Assembly (NCBI GenBank): GCA_008828725.1
Contig: MEHQ01000484.1
Coordinates: forward strand, 57,625 to 121,624
DNA length: 64,000 nt
Source of the DNA: Saccharina japonica
Taxonomy: Eukaryota > Sar > Phaeophyceae > Laminariales > Laminariaceae
Direction: 5' to 3'
This document shows, in pieces, positions 24,401-35,500 of the stretch (the stretch's first letter is position 1; every line of letters begins with the position of its first letter). The translations under genes were made by a program, and so were the position numbers. The notes under the pieces were generated by a model. That model had not been told where the DNA came from. It did no database searches and saw only the letters and a program-made list of their open reading frames with translations.

Positions 24401-27309
24401 GTGCCCCGCCTCGAAGTCGTGGGGGAAGGCCACTTGGACATCGGAGCGAGCGGAGGTCATGCCACGTTCGGAGGTTCTGCCCCTTCCTCCTGAAGCCGGT
24501 GCTCCTGCTCCCGACCCTGCCCTCGATTCTATATCGCCCACGTCTTCGTCGACTCCCAGCGGGGCGAACCCGGGCGGCGCCTCGTCCTTGCGAGGGGAAG
24601 TGCTTCCGGCGCAACTGGAAGAAAGGTCGGCGCTCTGAGGTGCAATAGTACACCGGGGGAGGGAGGACGGGGAGGGGAAAGGGTGCAAGAGCCGGCGATT
24701 CCGGAAGCAGCAGCAGCAAAAGCGGCGGGGGCAGCAAGTATGGGTTGGAAGTCGGAAAATTACTTCTGGCTCCTCCCTCCTCACAAAGAGTACAAGAGAG
24801 CAAAGAAGAACCAAAATAATCGCTCCGCATGTGACGACAACAGTCAAAACGAGGGGTTCGAGGGGGAGGAGAGACATACTGCTGCTGCTGCTCCTATTAT
24901 GCTGCTATGCACTGCCGCCGCGGCTGCTGCGACCCTCGTGGCGGCCTGGTTTCGAGGCCTTTCTATCGTATAGCCGTGAGTACGCTCCTATTCCAGCCAC
25001 GCCAGCAGCGAGCGCCGAGCGCCTCTGGTCTGTCTACTGGAGGGAAGGAAGCCTTACTTATCCATGCCCCCCGCAACTGACTGCAGCAGTGGAATTGCCA
25101 ACAACTATCCAGGAATAAGGTATAAATACTAACCTACTGGTACAATATGTACGAGTAATATATGTAGAACCCTATAACCCTACGAATGTACGAAAGGTGT
25201 AACAAACACCAGCAGGATGTCATGTGACCACCAGCAGCACCTACAATATGAGTCTGGCAGTGGAAAGTATCTCCACCTTTGAAGTGGGTGCGCAGAGTGC
25301 CCACCAGTCTGGTATTAATGGGTGTATTATATGCATGCCACTATTACCTCGTCTTACCACTATCAGTACCAGTACGCGAGTACGTACTCGTGTACAGACT
25401 ACGAGAATAATAATAACAGCAGCACGATGAAATAGACGATGATATTATGTACAAGTCGACGAGTGATGTTCATTCATCATCCGATGTTATGTTTCTTTAT
25501 GTATTGAACAAAAACTCGCCGTACGACGACGATGTTGATATTACCTGGTATCACTTAGTCCCTAAATATAGGAGTGTTTGTACATTAATATTTAATCCAA
25601 ACGATTCTTATATTTAAGAACATAGTCGTACAAAAACAAAAACAAAATCATCGTATTCCAGGAATAAATTGCCAGGTATATTACTCGTACTGTAATCAGT
25701 ATACTATACGCCTAATATGCCCAGAATACGTCAAAATACGTCAATCGGAGCTGGTGGCTATTAAATAATAAGAGGCTGTACTTAATACCAGTATGAAACG
25801 TACATTCTGGAAAACAGGAAGACAAGAAAAACTGCAAGAGTTCCGACAAAAAACAAAAAAAAACACCCAAAAATACTCCGTACGTATCGTATATATATAC
25901 GAGTATCGTATGTTATGTAACATACATATTTATATGATACGAGGCTACATATCACATATATAAAATGTTGCAGTACTGCTGCACGTACGTACATAACATC
26001 AATACGCCCAGTCATTGATTGGTTGGCTCGATGGCTCGATGGCTAGCCTTCTGTCTATTACTTCTGTCGTGCGAGGCCATGCATATAATAGCGAATTCTC
26101 GCCACTGATGACCATGCCTCGACGTAGAACCGCAGCGAACCCAGGGGGAGGGCTGGGGTGTGATAAGACTCTATGCGATCTGCGCCCACCAAGCAGCATC
26201 GACTATAAATCGTACGAGCGCTTTGTTTCTACCGCACACTACGGGCGTAATTCATTTTCACGCTACGAGTACGAGTACCATAGAAGGAGCAGAAGTTTGG
26301 GGCGCTGGCCATACCACAGACGAAGTGAGAGGACCCCATACCCCATGGACCAGAGGCCCAAACTTGAAAAACAAAAATCGACACAAACCTTCTGTCTTAT
26401 CGCTTACATTCTACGAAGAACAACGAAACACTGGTTTTCCCATAATAACACCGCTGTAACACAGAGAAAGACAGATTACGAAAACAAACACGCAAGAAGC
26501 GAGCAATCAGTACGTAGCATTAAAAAAACACAAAGCGTGGAGATGTGTATAGGGCAGAGATGGGGGGGGGGGGGTAACGAAACTCAGGTTCAAAATATAG
26601 AAGACAACCAACCCTTTCCCCTGCGTGCCGACTGCGATTTCAGCGTTGCGACAGAAACAAAGGGTATGCCATCGCGCCTCAACAAACAAAATACAGTAAA
26701 AACAATTCCTGCCGAAGCTTCTCTCGGTGTGCCCTGCCTCCCTCACCTCCGCGTCCTGTAAAGCCAGAACGTCAGCGCGAGACCCTCGTCTCTCCCCCTC
26801 CTCCTCGTCCTCCTCGTCCTCCTCCTCTTCCAGCAGGCCTCCCTCTACTCTCCTTCCCCCCACGCCGAGCAGTTGCCTCGCCTTAGACGGCACCCCGCCC
26901 CTTACAGCCCCCGCTACCCCTAGCACCGACGCAGCCTTCGCGTCTACCGCGCCCCGCGGCAGAAGCTGCGCGGCCGCGGCCTGCTCTACCCTCCCGGCGT
27001 GCGCGGTCCCAGCTAGGGTGGAGTAGTCCGGGCCGAAGAAGAAGTTGTTGCGCCCCCCCGGCCTCAGAGAGGACCCGGTCCCTCGACCACTAACAAGCCC
27101 CGCCGCTGTTTTTGTGTTGCCGCCCTTGCTGCCGCCGCCGCTACCGCTATCGCCGCCGCCGCCGGAATAGGGCCGACTCTGGCCGAGAAAATGTCGATTG
27201 CTGTTGCTGCTGCTCCCCCCGTTATTGTTGGTATTCAAAGGGGAAGTCCAGCCCGTCTCGCCGTCTAAAACCTCGCCGTCAACAACGTAGGCTTCAAACG
27301 AAGAATACC
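9623..27309 (-). CDS. Ankyrin-repeat protein with long disordered N-terminal part and C-terminal coiled coil (9 exons seen, 5' incomplete)
   Basis: Nine exons join in phase, each with an AG acceptor and a GT donor: 27309-26747, 24634-22136, 17773-17628, 14996-14837, 14179-13982, 11834-11694, 10998-10719, 10384-10277 and 9870-9623. They give about 1,445 residues. Residues 1-1070 are low in complexity (Ser, Gly, Ala, poly-Glu) and look disordered. About 1085-1365 holds six or seven ankyrin repeats (GNTALHLACFYANREVVQLL, ETPLHTACTGGS). The last 80 residues are charged and heptad-like, ending ITVN-stop. Ankyrin blocks are known as protein-binding scaffolds; no catalytic domain is seen, so the partner is unknown. 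The first exon needs an upstream exon ending in phase 1, which was not found, so the true start lies above 27310. Introns hold microsatellites and GATC repeats. Confidence 0.8.
10035..10215 (+). repeat. Family E copy
   Basis: GAGTCGACGGGGGAAGGAAG through CTTTTGTGACCCCGGATC to ACAATAAATGGGA. It is in the last intron of the ankyrin-repeat gene. Confidence 0.6.
10277..10384 (-). CDS. Ankyrin-repeat gene, exon 8
   Basis: The acceptor is TTTTCCAG and the donor is CAAG|GTGGGT. The first two bases finish the Gly codon, so the joined protein reads LLEYGANPLATDSNGLVP, an unbroken ankyrin consensus across the junction. It then runs into a helix, DMKRLLEVKAFQ. Confidence 0.85.
10719..10998 (-). CDS. 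Ankyrin-repeat gene, exon 7 (ankyrin repeats)
   Basis: The acceptor is GTACCAG and the donor is TACG|GTGCGT. It encodes ALTSFIMMGQ, then clear repeats with TGVHLAAFHGYIDSLRILL and ETPLHTACTGGSIQCATILL. It ends one base into a Gly codon that exon 8 completes. Confidence 0.88.
11425..11693. repeat. GATC-rich composite repeat
   Basis: A tail word (complement of CCTGCCGTGATGAGG and TGTGCAGGA, 11540-11575) followed by about seven 15-bp units ATCTGTAGATGATCT. It directly follows an ankyrin-gene exon. Confidence 0.7.
11694..11834 (-). CDS. Ankyrin-repeat gene, exon 6
   Basis: The acceptor is GACTTAAG after a T-rich tract, and the donor is ACG|GTGCGT. The 47 codons open AVDSEGRTPLDLST, continuing the repeat begun in exon 5, then run through a Met/Arg/Glu-rich segment (MVRTEEMVRMSG). 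GATC satellite repeats begin a few bases past the donor. Confidence 0.78.
12180..12275. repeat. 32-bp tandem repeat, about three units
   Basis: Units of ACTCCAAACGTCCTAATTTGG type, each nearly self-complementary (TCCAAA...TTTGGA). It lies in an intron of the ankyrin-repeat gene. Confidence 0.75.
13455..13960 (+). repeat. CAAT microsatellite with three copies of a 70-bp segment
   Basis: AATTCGATACAAA then CCGCCAATCAAAATCAATCC occurs at about 13468, 13618 and 13838, separated by CAAT/CAAC runs. Intronic. Confidence 0.8.
13982..14179 (-). CDS. Ankyrin-repeat gene, exon 5 (two ankyrin repeats)
   Basis: The acceptor is TTCCAG and the donor is GTG|GTGAGT. The 66 codons give two canonical repeats with TALMLCAERGYTDMVDTLL and NTALHLACFYANREVVQLLL. 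The phase is 0 at both ends. Confidence 0.88.
14210..14510 (+). repeat. Tandem repeat of about 80-100 bp
   Basis: Three to four units with ACACAAACCAACACGCGATG and GAAGCATGTGTTG, in the intron between ankyrin exons 4 and 5. Confidence 0.75.
14837..14996 (-). CDS. Ankyrin-repeat gene, exon 4 (first ankyrin repeat)
   Basis: The acceptor is CGTACAG and the donor is GAG|GTGAGC. A basic lead (LRKRARGQARKN) is followed by an ankyrin helix pair, LLHTAAYNGHMDALTEYI. The first base completes the Arg codon split with exon 3. Confidence 0.85.
15850..17135. repeat. GATC-rich composite repeats (two copies)
   Basis: Heads at 15868-15915 and 16788-16850 (ACAGATCAT, TTCCAC, GGGCAGAT). Short ATCTGTAGATGATCT arrays are at 16040-16070, 16915-16945 and 17040-17130. 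A tail word is at 16985-17020. Between them, 16300-16780 shows nothing recognisable except a repeated CGACGGTTT word. Confidence 0.6.
17628..17773 (-). CDS. Ankyrin-repeat gene, exon 3
   Basis: The acceptor is TTTTTTTCAG and the donor is ATCG|GTAAGA. The exon encodes GAGSGRKRHNSFFSASG followed by a Gly/Asp-rich stretch and RKLRRDR. It opens in phase 0 and ends with two bases that complete an Arg codon with the next exon. It links the disordered part to the ankyrin block. Confidence 0.75.
17829..17900 (-). mobile_element. LINE 3' end fragment, antisense, decayed
   Basis: The plus strand has a G run, then CAGTTGTTGCTTGCC and GCATCCCTTTCGAGACGGAG. This is the complement of the LINE end seen at 18208-18292, with several differences. 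Confidence 0.65.
17935..18172 (+). repeat. tRNA-like head followed by an AAGGCGG-rich repeat
   Basis: TAGTCTAGCGGTA resembles a tRNA A box, and CAGTTCGGGTCT, 41 bp on, resembles a B box. The following 160 bp (18012-18172) contain CCGCCTT/AAGGCGG words in both orientations and recur at 53785-53965 without the head. It may be a tRNA-derived SINE. Confidence 0.45.
18172..18292 (-). mobile_element. LINE 3' end fragment, antisense, with poly(G) = poly(C) tail
   Basis: The reverse strand reads CTCCGTCTCGAAAGGGATGC and then the QMTKASNK-stop frame, TGAGTAC and G runs on the plus strand. A related, more decayed copy lies at 17829-17900. Confidence 0.78.
21494..21605 (+). repeat. Short dispersed repeat, ~110 bp (family D)
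   Basis: AACAACAGCTGTGAGATC, then GGATTTCGTCGAAACTCAT, then CTTCGATCGCGCGTACTTAC. Related copies are at 35401-35520, 37066-37160, 37640-37735 and, reversed, 39470-39590. Several follow an A-rich or CAA-rich lead. The class is unknown. Confidence 0.6.
22136..24634 (-). CDS. Ankyrin-repeat gene, 2.5-kb disordered exon
   Basis: This is an open frame of exactly 833 codons with a pyrimidine-rich acceptor (CCTCAG) and a strong donor (CAG|GTAAGT). It encodes Ser/Gly/Ala-rich sequence, a His run (HHHHHDP), paired repeats reading PSDHPTPLS and PSAHPTPLS, then long Glu/Asp/Val runs and a basic patch KRRPSRRRQ near the end. It has no folded domain I recognise. The open frame continues upstream to an ATG at 24877 through a hydrophobic stretch, but the acceptor at 24635 fits better with the phase of the preceding exon. 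Confidence 0.75.
25549..25630. mobile_element. MITE family A copy, diverged
   Basis: TATCACTTAGTCCCTAAATA to TTAAGAACATAGTCGTA, 82 bp. It is in the first seen intron of the ankyrin-repeat gene. Confidence 0.55.
26747..27309 (-). CDS. Ankyrin-repeat gene, first visible exon
   Basis: The acceptor ends CCCAG at 27310-27312 and the donor is GAG|GTGAGG at 26746. The frame opens ILPFEAYVVDGEVLDGE, then runs through Asn/Gly/Ser-rich sequence to a run of about 15 acidic residues and ends LALQDAE. It begins with two bases of a split codon, so another exon must precede it. It is joined to the next exon in phase 0. Assignment to the same gene rests on phase and composition, not on homology. Confidence 0.55.
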
Positions 27310-27382
27310 TGGGTGTTCGGGAGGGGGGGGGGGGGGGGTACCCCCTTTTGGCGGTAGGGGGAAGGTACCCCCCTTTTACAAT

Positions 27383-27417
<35 letters not shown>

Positions 27418-30400
27418 GCGTGGGGGCGTGTGGTGTGGGGTGGTCTAGGTTTCTTTGAACCCGGTCTCGCCAAAGAGAAATGGAAGTACGCAGTGGACCG
27501 AGTACAGAGTGGTGGTCCCCAAGGGGAGAAAGTGGGAGTGTACAGCAGGGTGCAGGAAGGAATGAATCAACGGAGTCAAAAGGCGGTCGATTTAGAAGAA
27601 GCAGGCGAATTTAACGTATGGGGGTTGTTGGAAGTATGAATTTCTAAACGAAATCAATGGGAAATTTTTGGGTTGACGGGTTGGACCGGGGGTGACTTGA
27701 GGGAACACGAAAGCATCCGAGGTCTTTGACGGGGGACGTTAAAAAATGTGGATTTCCATAAAGAAAATGGTATAGAAAAACTGAACAATCTTAAATATTG
27801 CATTAATCACAACATGAATTATCATAGTGAATCACGAGGTTTCTTATAGTAATCACGAGACAAAACATAGAATGGAACTTTAACTCTTGCTGTTAGTCTA
27901 CGCGCTCCTCTTTTGATACCAGAAATACAATAGGAGGCGAGGCAAACGTAACTTTGGTTCAGTTCCTAGATAGTTGGTTTATTAGTTTAGACCTTCAAGA
28001 GGTCAGTATTCGGGGAAGGGCTTTCATCTGCTGCTGCGCCTGCACCACACACACGCACTCCCCCCTCTCTCCGCTGCTCTCGAAGATTTGTGCTGTCTGC
28101 GAATCTGCAATTGCTCGGACTGGCGGGAGCCGAACGGGTTCGATGTTCTGCTCAACATCGGAATGGGTTGCAAGATGCTGTCTACTGCGGTCTACCCCAA
28201 GAAACGGCTGTGTTTTCTCTTCAAAAAAACATGTCAAATGTTTTGTTGTACATATCATACAGGTACGGGAGAGCAGAGAGAAAGAGAGGGCCAAAAAGCA
28301 AGACCGCCACGGCTTTTTTTGGTATCAACTCAAAAAATGAGTGAGTTTGAGTATACGTGAGAGTACATGTGGCTAGAAGTACTGCTGTACATGCAAACCG
28401 CTATCCGTTGTTGTATCATTGGTACATGTGCGTACTCTGTAAAGCAGCAACGCCCGAAGTCCCTCTCCCTGCTTGACGATTGCGTTTAAGCAGCTTGCAG
28501 AGTGGAGCGTCGGACGAACGCCAAGACAAAGAAAAAAAAGAAAAGAAAATAAGCAAAACTTCGAGCCCCCCCTGTGACCTGAGACCCAAGCAGACTGAAT
28601 CGTGCGAATAAATGCTTCGTCTCAACACGCACACGTGAATACAGGTAGCTCGTGTATGTACGAGTTTATCTACGTTATAGAGTATGTTTCCGCTCCGAGC
28701 TTCCATCCTCTCTCTTCCCGAAACACAGACGGAATGACAATCATCTCCCTTGTCTCGTGTATATATCTCACATTCGCTCAGGCTGCTGCCGAGTCAGCTC
28801 GCGTCGCCCTGCCAGCCTGCTTGGCTGCCTGGGCGAGGGCGTGCCTCCTGCTGGCGAGTCCTCAGCTCCGTCCGGATATGACCCGCCCGACCAAACGTAC
28901 CTAGACCGTAAAGGACACGCTAGCTGGGTCGGAGTCTCGTTCTTAGATGGCTCGTGCAGTCTAGCAGCGTGCTCGTTTATCGCTGTTGGAGTCGTCGGTA
29001 AAGCGGCAGCCGTCAGCGATCGGGCGTTCCATGACCGAGCCGTCGCCAAGGCGGGCGGCATCGCAGTTACGAATTCTTCGCGTCGGGTACCCCCGAGACT
29101 ACCCCAGTCCAGTGCTCTTATTTACTCCGTGAAAGGTGGTGCTAATGCTCTCGCCCTACCCGCTGCCGTCGACGCAAGCTTCCTTGCAGCTTGCCGTCGA
29201 TTGAACGAAATACTCCAACCTTTGCGGGAGCGGTTTCGAATGATAACGACTTTGAGTCAAGTTGATTCTCGAACTCGCTTTGCGGGCCGAGTTAGTCCCG
29301 AGCAACACCCAAATGACCCCGATCCGAAGGCTTCCAAGCTCCGTCCCTTGCTCCTTCCCCGAGGTGCCCTGGGGAGCGGGTTTCTCGGACTCGTATCTCC
29401 GATATCTTGCTCCTTCTAATCTAGCGCTGCGCCTACACCCAGGCAGCTCGAGGACCACGGCTCCCTTTCCACTCTTCACTACTGTTTCACCAATAGCCCT
29501 TCCAATTTAGAAAAAAACTGATCGGACCATTCATGAGATGAGCGGAGTGCCCGTATTTTGCCAAGATAATTACCGACGATCGCACCAGTTACCGACGATT
29601 TCGTCCCGCCAACGGCTCGTTTTTTCTTCTTCTTTTCTTATTTTTCTCGATTTTTTTCGAGCAAGTTTCTCGTGTTTTGGAGCAAAATCAGCAGCAAAAT
29701 GGGACGATATTTTATAGGTTTGGGGTGTTCACTTGTTCTCATCTTGCAAAGCTAGGTTGTTGTGGTGGGGCATCGATGCAGAAGCCAAACGAAGAGGTAC
29801 ACAAAGTATGGCAGATAGCGGGTGGACCGCTCGTATTCGCACACACACGTCGTGTTGATTTCCGCAGGACATCAAAAGATCTCCACAACAACATATATAC
29901 GATATCTCTTTTTTTTCTTTCCTTGTTTTTCCTTTTTCCATTCTGCGCCCTATTTTAACTTTCCCTTCCTGGCATTCTTTCTTCTCTGATGTCAATTTCT
30001 CGTCGGTTCGTATTCGTTCATATTATTTTCAGTTTGTCGTTGGCTCCACTACTTTTTTTTTGCACGTAGATCGAGATCTCCGTTTCGACCAGATCATGCT
30101 TCTCTCTGAACCATATACACAGCGGATATACACATCCATCGATTGCGTTTGATAGTACCAGGAGAGAGAAAGCCTTGTGGTAGCCGCGTACAAATACTTT
30201 GCATGACACGCAACAATAGCACGAACACGATGACTGGCGAGATGTGGCACGTAAAAATCGCGTACGACAAGTACGACGAATATGCCAGATATACAGCTGC
30301 AGAGAGAGCAGAACCGTTTTTGAAACAGCTTCAAGAACTGACGGATCTTTGAATGTTTTTTCCGACCTTTTTTGTCGTCTTCTTGTTGCAGAGATATGTT

Positions 30401-32008
30401 TGGAAATTACCGACGATCAAATATTGCCCAACCGACGACACCGCCAAATGAGCCGAGCCCTTTGCGGTGTGCAACTTGTTTTGTGATTGGCGGATGGACA
30501 CTACGTCGTGCGCAGCGCTGCCTGGCCCACGATATCCAAGATCCCGAGTACAACGCGCAATACCCAGAGTAGCACCACGATGTCATGGGAGACCACGGTA
30601 TATATCTATTAATAGCTGCCGGACCAGTTGTTGGCCAGATAACTTTTTTCCTGGCTGTTGTTCCATCTGCACCCTCTCTCTCGCTAGATCGTGCACAACA
30701 GCAGTTATGAATGGTATTCTGGTATCATTAACATATCATCAAAAATCATACCGGTACGTAGGTAAATACCAGTAGATATATATACCCGGTAGACTCCTGT
30801 GGCAGCAGCGAGATATATTTGAAGCGAGATCGCCCCTGAAAAGTCTCGCTCCTATAGACTTGATGTGTGATGACAATTGCGAGCATTCGATCCAAAAAAC
30901 AACGCGGACCCAGGCATGTGTTTGCCTTGTCTGGTGGATTCCAGGCTGGACCTCTTTACGGGTGGGTGTCTCATTTCTCATTTCACTGCGGTGTGAGGAA
31001 AACGCGTCGTACGACGTATCAGACATACGTACGTAGACCAGATTCAAAATTCGTTGTGATGATGATTGCGATCTTGTCCCATTGTTCCACCGCGGGTGCA
31101 ACTTTGAACATTTTCGGCGCCATCTGCCCTAAAATATTTGAATTCTTGTCTCTCGCCCGTTAAAATTTGCACGTATCGTACACGCAGAACGCAGAACACA
31201 AAACACAGATCGTCGTCATCAAAAAATTCCATTCCACCAGCCAACAATACTGCTGCTGCTGTGCCGCGCCATCATGGAGCTTGAGAGAGCCATTGATGAA
31301 AGCATCACGTGCGTGGCACAAATGTACTCGTGGGTACAGGACGCCTGCTACGTATGATGTACGACTGGCTGTTTATCCGACTGCTGTCTATGCAGCAGCA
31401 GTGGTGCTGTAAGCTGTAACAACAGCAGCATCACAGGCAGCAGCAGCAGCAGCAGAGTGTGGCGTTGTGATGTTGATGATGAGGAGTTATTATGTGATGT
31501 TTCAAATTTTGAAGAATTTTGTCTTGTTTTTCAAGTCCTCGGCCATATTTTTTCAACATCATCCCGAACCGTAACATCTCAGGGGCGAAACTACCACATT
31601 TTTTCGACAATCAAAATGATTCCGCCGCATCTCGCGTTCTCCTGTCTGTGCTCGTCTTTCCAGGCCCCGCTCGGCAGCCCAGAGGCTACTACGACTCGTA
31701 GTACCGGAGGCCAGAAGCCTCGCCCAACCCGAGCATCATCGGTGACAGATAGCGCCGGCAGGCAGGTCAAACACACTTGCAGCTAGCTCGCTGCCCCGTA
31801 CGTCAGCTTCCTCTCCCCGTTCTTGTATTTTGAATGTATGCGCCGCGTGAAAAAACAGTCACCACGAGTAGGAGGATTTCTGAATGGACGCTGGACACAC
31901 GAGAATAAAATTGCAACAGCAGCAGCGGCATCAGCATCATCATCTTCAGCACTTTAAACCGAAAGCGGCAAACGACCGGGAGGGGTGTTCAAGCAGTAGT
32001 GTAAGGGC
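27310..32008. other. Intergenic region between the ankyrin and Rab-like genes
   Basis: It holds 31 G at 27386-27416 and a few open frames without recognised homology (27430-27639, 28652-29419, and 27995-28294 on the reverse strand). A missing 5' exon of the ankyrin gene is expected here. The stretch 29500-31950 shows nothing I can name beyond CAG runs near 31430. Confidence 0.5.
28652..29419 (+). other. Unassigned open reading frame, 255 codons
   Basis: A GC-richer island than its surroundings. The frame contains KGHASWVGVSFLDGS and AAVDASFLAACRRLNEILQP. The opposite strand is partly open as well. No family is recognised, and there is no clear splice structure or homolog to support it as a gene. 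Confidence 0.25.
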
Positions 32009-32560
32009 ATGATGCCGCGCAGTTGCTGCGCGCGCGTGCTCGACGCGCTCTGCTGTTGCTTCCGCGATAGGCATGGTAACGCCCGGTACATGGGGTACTC
32101 TTCCTCGGGCGCCGGTGGTGGCGGCGGCTTGGGCAAGCACGACATGAGCCTAAACATGATACTGCACGGAGAGTGCGGCGTGGGGAAAACGAGCCTTCGC
32201 AACCGGTGGGTAGACGGCGTGTTCACGGGAGACGTCGCGCCTACGTACGGCGTGGACTTCAACATCAAGACGCTCGACCTCGTGCACGAGGTAGAGGAGG
32301 AGAAAGAAGAGGAGGAGGAGGGGGGGCAAGAAGGGGGAGGGGGAGAGGAGGAGTGGGTAGGGCAGGGTGCGGCGGCGTCGTCGCAGCGCGCGGGGAGAGG
32401 GAGGCGGGCGTCGTCGTCGCCGCGCGCGGAGCTGCAGGTGAAGATCAACGTGTACGACACGAGTGGGAAGGCTGGCTACCGGGAGGTCAACAGCACGTAT
32501 CTGCTGGCCTTTGACGCGGTGCTGTTTGTCTACGACGTCTCTGCGATGTCGTCGCTCACT
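32009..32560 (+). CDS. Rab-like GTPase, exon 1 (G1-G3)
   Basis: The start is ATG at 32009; a second ATG follows directly at 32012. The upstream in-frame TAG supports this start. The exon ends at ACT|GTGAGT. It holds the P-loop, switch I, the acidic insert and the G3 region, and finishes in the conserved strand VLFVYDVSAMSSLT. Confidence 0.88.
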
Positions 32561-35500
32561 GTGAGTACTCGCCGTACATATTAAACGATAAATAGTCGTA
32601 CGAACTCGTTCTGAACTGCTTTAAGTTATTCGTATAACGCACTTGCTCTACAACAGCCAGTATATGTGCGAGTTTGGGATATTTTCATCTCCATGAAAAT
32701 TGCAGGTACGACGCGCATTGCTGTGCTTGGTCGTACGCATGATATATACATTGCTACTGCTGCTGCTGCTGCTGCTGCTTGTGGTCGGACTGTGATACGG
32801 ACTGTACGATATGTGTATTCCGTACGTACGAATAACAAGGATAGATCGAACTCCGATGCTTAGGACATTTGCCATCAGCAGTCAAAATTACGCGGAATGC
32901 TGTACATACATTCCTGGCATCGATGAGCGTGAAGAACAAATAAGGGCTGTTCACGGGGTTAAATAAAAAAACTCGAGGGTACATTTAGGGTCGGGTTGAC
33001 CCGACCCAACCCAACCCGTGATATTTCGAAAACCTTCTGCCCCCGACCCGATCCATATGAGCCTTGTGGAAGACCTCCCGATACATGAAGGGGCCTGCTA
33101 ATTGCGCTGTGACCCACAAGCAACTCGTAAAGCTTATGTCTGGGTGCGATGGATGGTGCGATGTTGATGTCGCTAAAAAAGGTGTTTGCCATATTTAGTG
33201 GGCTTCGTTCGAACTCAGTTGCGTACGGCCTTGTGGCCTCGAAAGTCTCCGTGTGTCGTCGAGATACACCAGTACGCAGGCCCCCGAGATCCCTTCATTG
33301 AGGTGGTGGCACGTTACCGCTGCTTTTTTTGTCTGGTCTGCCGTAAATTGACGTACATACTGCTAGCTGTGCTGTTGCTGTTGCTGCTGCTGCTGCTCCT
33401 GCTGCTGCTGCTGCTGGTGTGCGTATACGAGCTTGTACGAGTCTCGTGTGTGTATGCGCAATCGACCAATCTGCGAACAATTCTGATCTCGAATTCAAGG
33501 ATGGCAGGGCGGGTCTGACGAGATTATTGCGCTCGCCGGTTGTCGTTTGGGTCAGCGTTGGCCAAAAATATGTTTGTGTACTGTAAAGGAAAGGCAGTCC
33601 ATCACAGTAGTACTGTGTACCCACAGTATAAACTACCTAGTACGGAGTTCCAAAACTATTTCGGCGGTTTAAAAGTAATCTACCAGGTTCTGTACGTATA
33701 ATAGCACATATATACCACTTTGGACGGATGTAAGCACCATTAGGTATTGATTTTATGGATAAACGGTCCTTACCTTTTGCGCCCGGAGTGGTTTCAACAA
33801 CAGCTGTTTTCGTGCTTGGGCCAGCCTTACCGCGGTCCTACATATAAACAGCGGTTTTGATTAAGCATTTTTAGAAATACACCTCAGCCTTGCCTCAGCC
33901 GTAAGATTGAACAAATTTTCGTCGCAAGTCGACTTATTTGTCCCACCAAGTACTTGAACCAAACCTCTCCCCCCCCCCTCTTTACATACTTCGTATATTT
34001 TTTGTTTTATGTACATATATTTGCAAGCTGCGTGTGATATTTCTATCGCAAGAGCTCAAGGCTGTGTATGTATGATCTCATGAAGGACACAGACCGGTTT
34101 CGCTCCCCCGGGCGATACGACAGCCGTTTTCCCGTTACCCCTCTTGGATCTTCCGAGGGGATAATTGGCAAGGACAGACCAACAAAATGACGGTTACATA
34201 GTAACGGCCACTGCATGGATGGAGTGGTGGGTGATGAAAAAAAATGGATCGCCAATTTTCATTTTTTTTCAACCCAGCGAGTCGCACGGCATGGGTGCGC
34301 AACACGATGCTATATGTGTGTGCCCGTAATGCCGGACGCTTTACACTCCTATTAATAGTACAAAATGGTTGATAACGCCGAAGTTATCATTGTTTCCGTC
34401 GCTATCTCAGCAGCGTCTCCAAAGGGTTTTATCATTATTTTCGTCGGTATCTCGGCCGTCTCAAACGGGTTATAACTACTGTGTACGGCATTAGCCAAAA
34501 ATAGGTATACGTATACTACGCACTTTGATACAACTATGTCGAAAATCGAAACCACTCGTACTACGTAGGCATTACTATTATTAGCTGCGCTGCGCCTCGT
34601 TTACCATGAATTTCGCTGAACTGTTCGTGAGCAAGCGTGGTGGTGGCTGGCGCCTCTGGCTGGGTGGCAAATAGGACAGCCGCTCGGCTTTCCACGATCA
34701 CTGTAAAATAATCACATAATAAGGCACCAGGTATCCCTACTATTTCAGAACTGAAAAAGTTATCCTACACTAATTCCAAGTGGTTTGCCACCAAATATGT
34801 GGGACCAATTATGAACCGATTCAGAACTGAAAAATTATCCTACACTTATTTTAATCGGTTTGTCCTTAAATACGTCGGACCAGTTCTTAAGGGGCTGTAC
34901 TGCGCCGTTTTTTTGCCATGCATTCCGCCGAGATGTTGGGAAGCAACCGCCGTGGTGTGATGCTTCCCCTATTATTTATTTCGAGGGGCCATAGTAAATA
35001 GGACCTTCGGTACCCTCAAAAACCTACATATTTACGTTCTTGACCAACTATATTTGGTTCCATTTACTACGAATGGTCCCCCGTAATATGTATAATAGTA
35101 TCCTTGCCAATGTGTGTAGCATGAGCTTCAACATTGATCACTCATAGCACATCACTCCGATAGAAGAAAACCGCTGGATGAAAACAACAAGAAGAATGAG
35201 CTCTCTCTCTACACACACACAAAATCTACTCCTCCTCCCTTCTGTATACTACTGGTACCTATTATCACCTGCTTCCGGCTTGAGCTTTTGGCTACTTCGC
35301 ACCTACTACTACTCCATTTTTTCCTGTCCTTTCTCCCTATTGCCTATTCTCATCGCACGCATGCATACATGATACGTACATATTTACAAAAACTAAAAAA
35401 CAACAGCTTAGCTGCTATTCGGTCGAGGATTTCGTCGAGAAACAAATCTTTGCAAGCTGTTGAGTGTGATACTCGTATGTACGTGCTTCGATCGCGCGTA

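Noticed and set aside
24635-24877. ATG at 24877 with a hydrophobic segment as the start of the ankyrin protein
   Set aside because: A good acceptor at 24635 restores phase with an upstream exon, so this stretch is more likely intron; not excluded.
26015-26761. 248-codon plus-strand open frame
   Set aside because: No recognisable family, mixed composition, and its end overlaps an ankyrin-gene exon on the other strand; probably chance in an intron.
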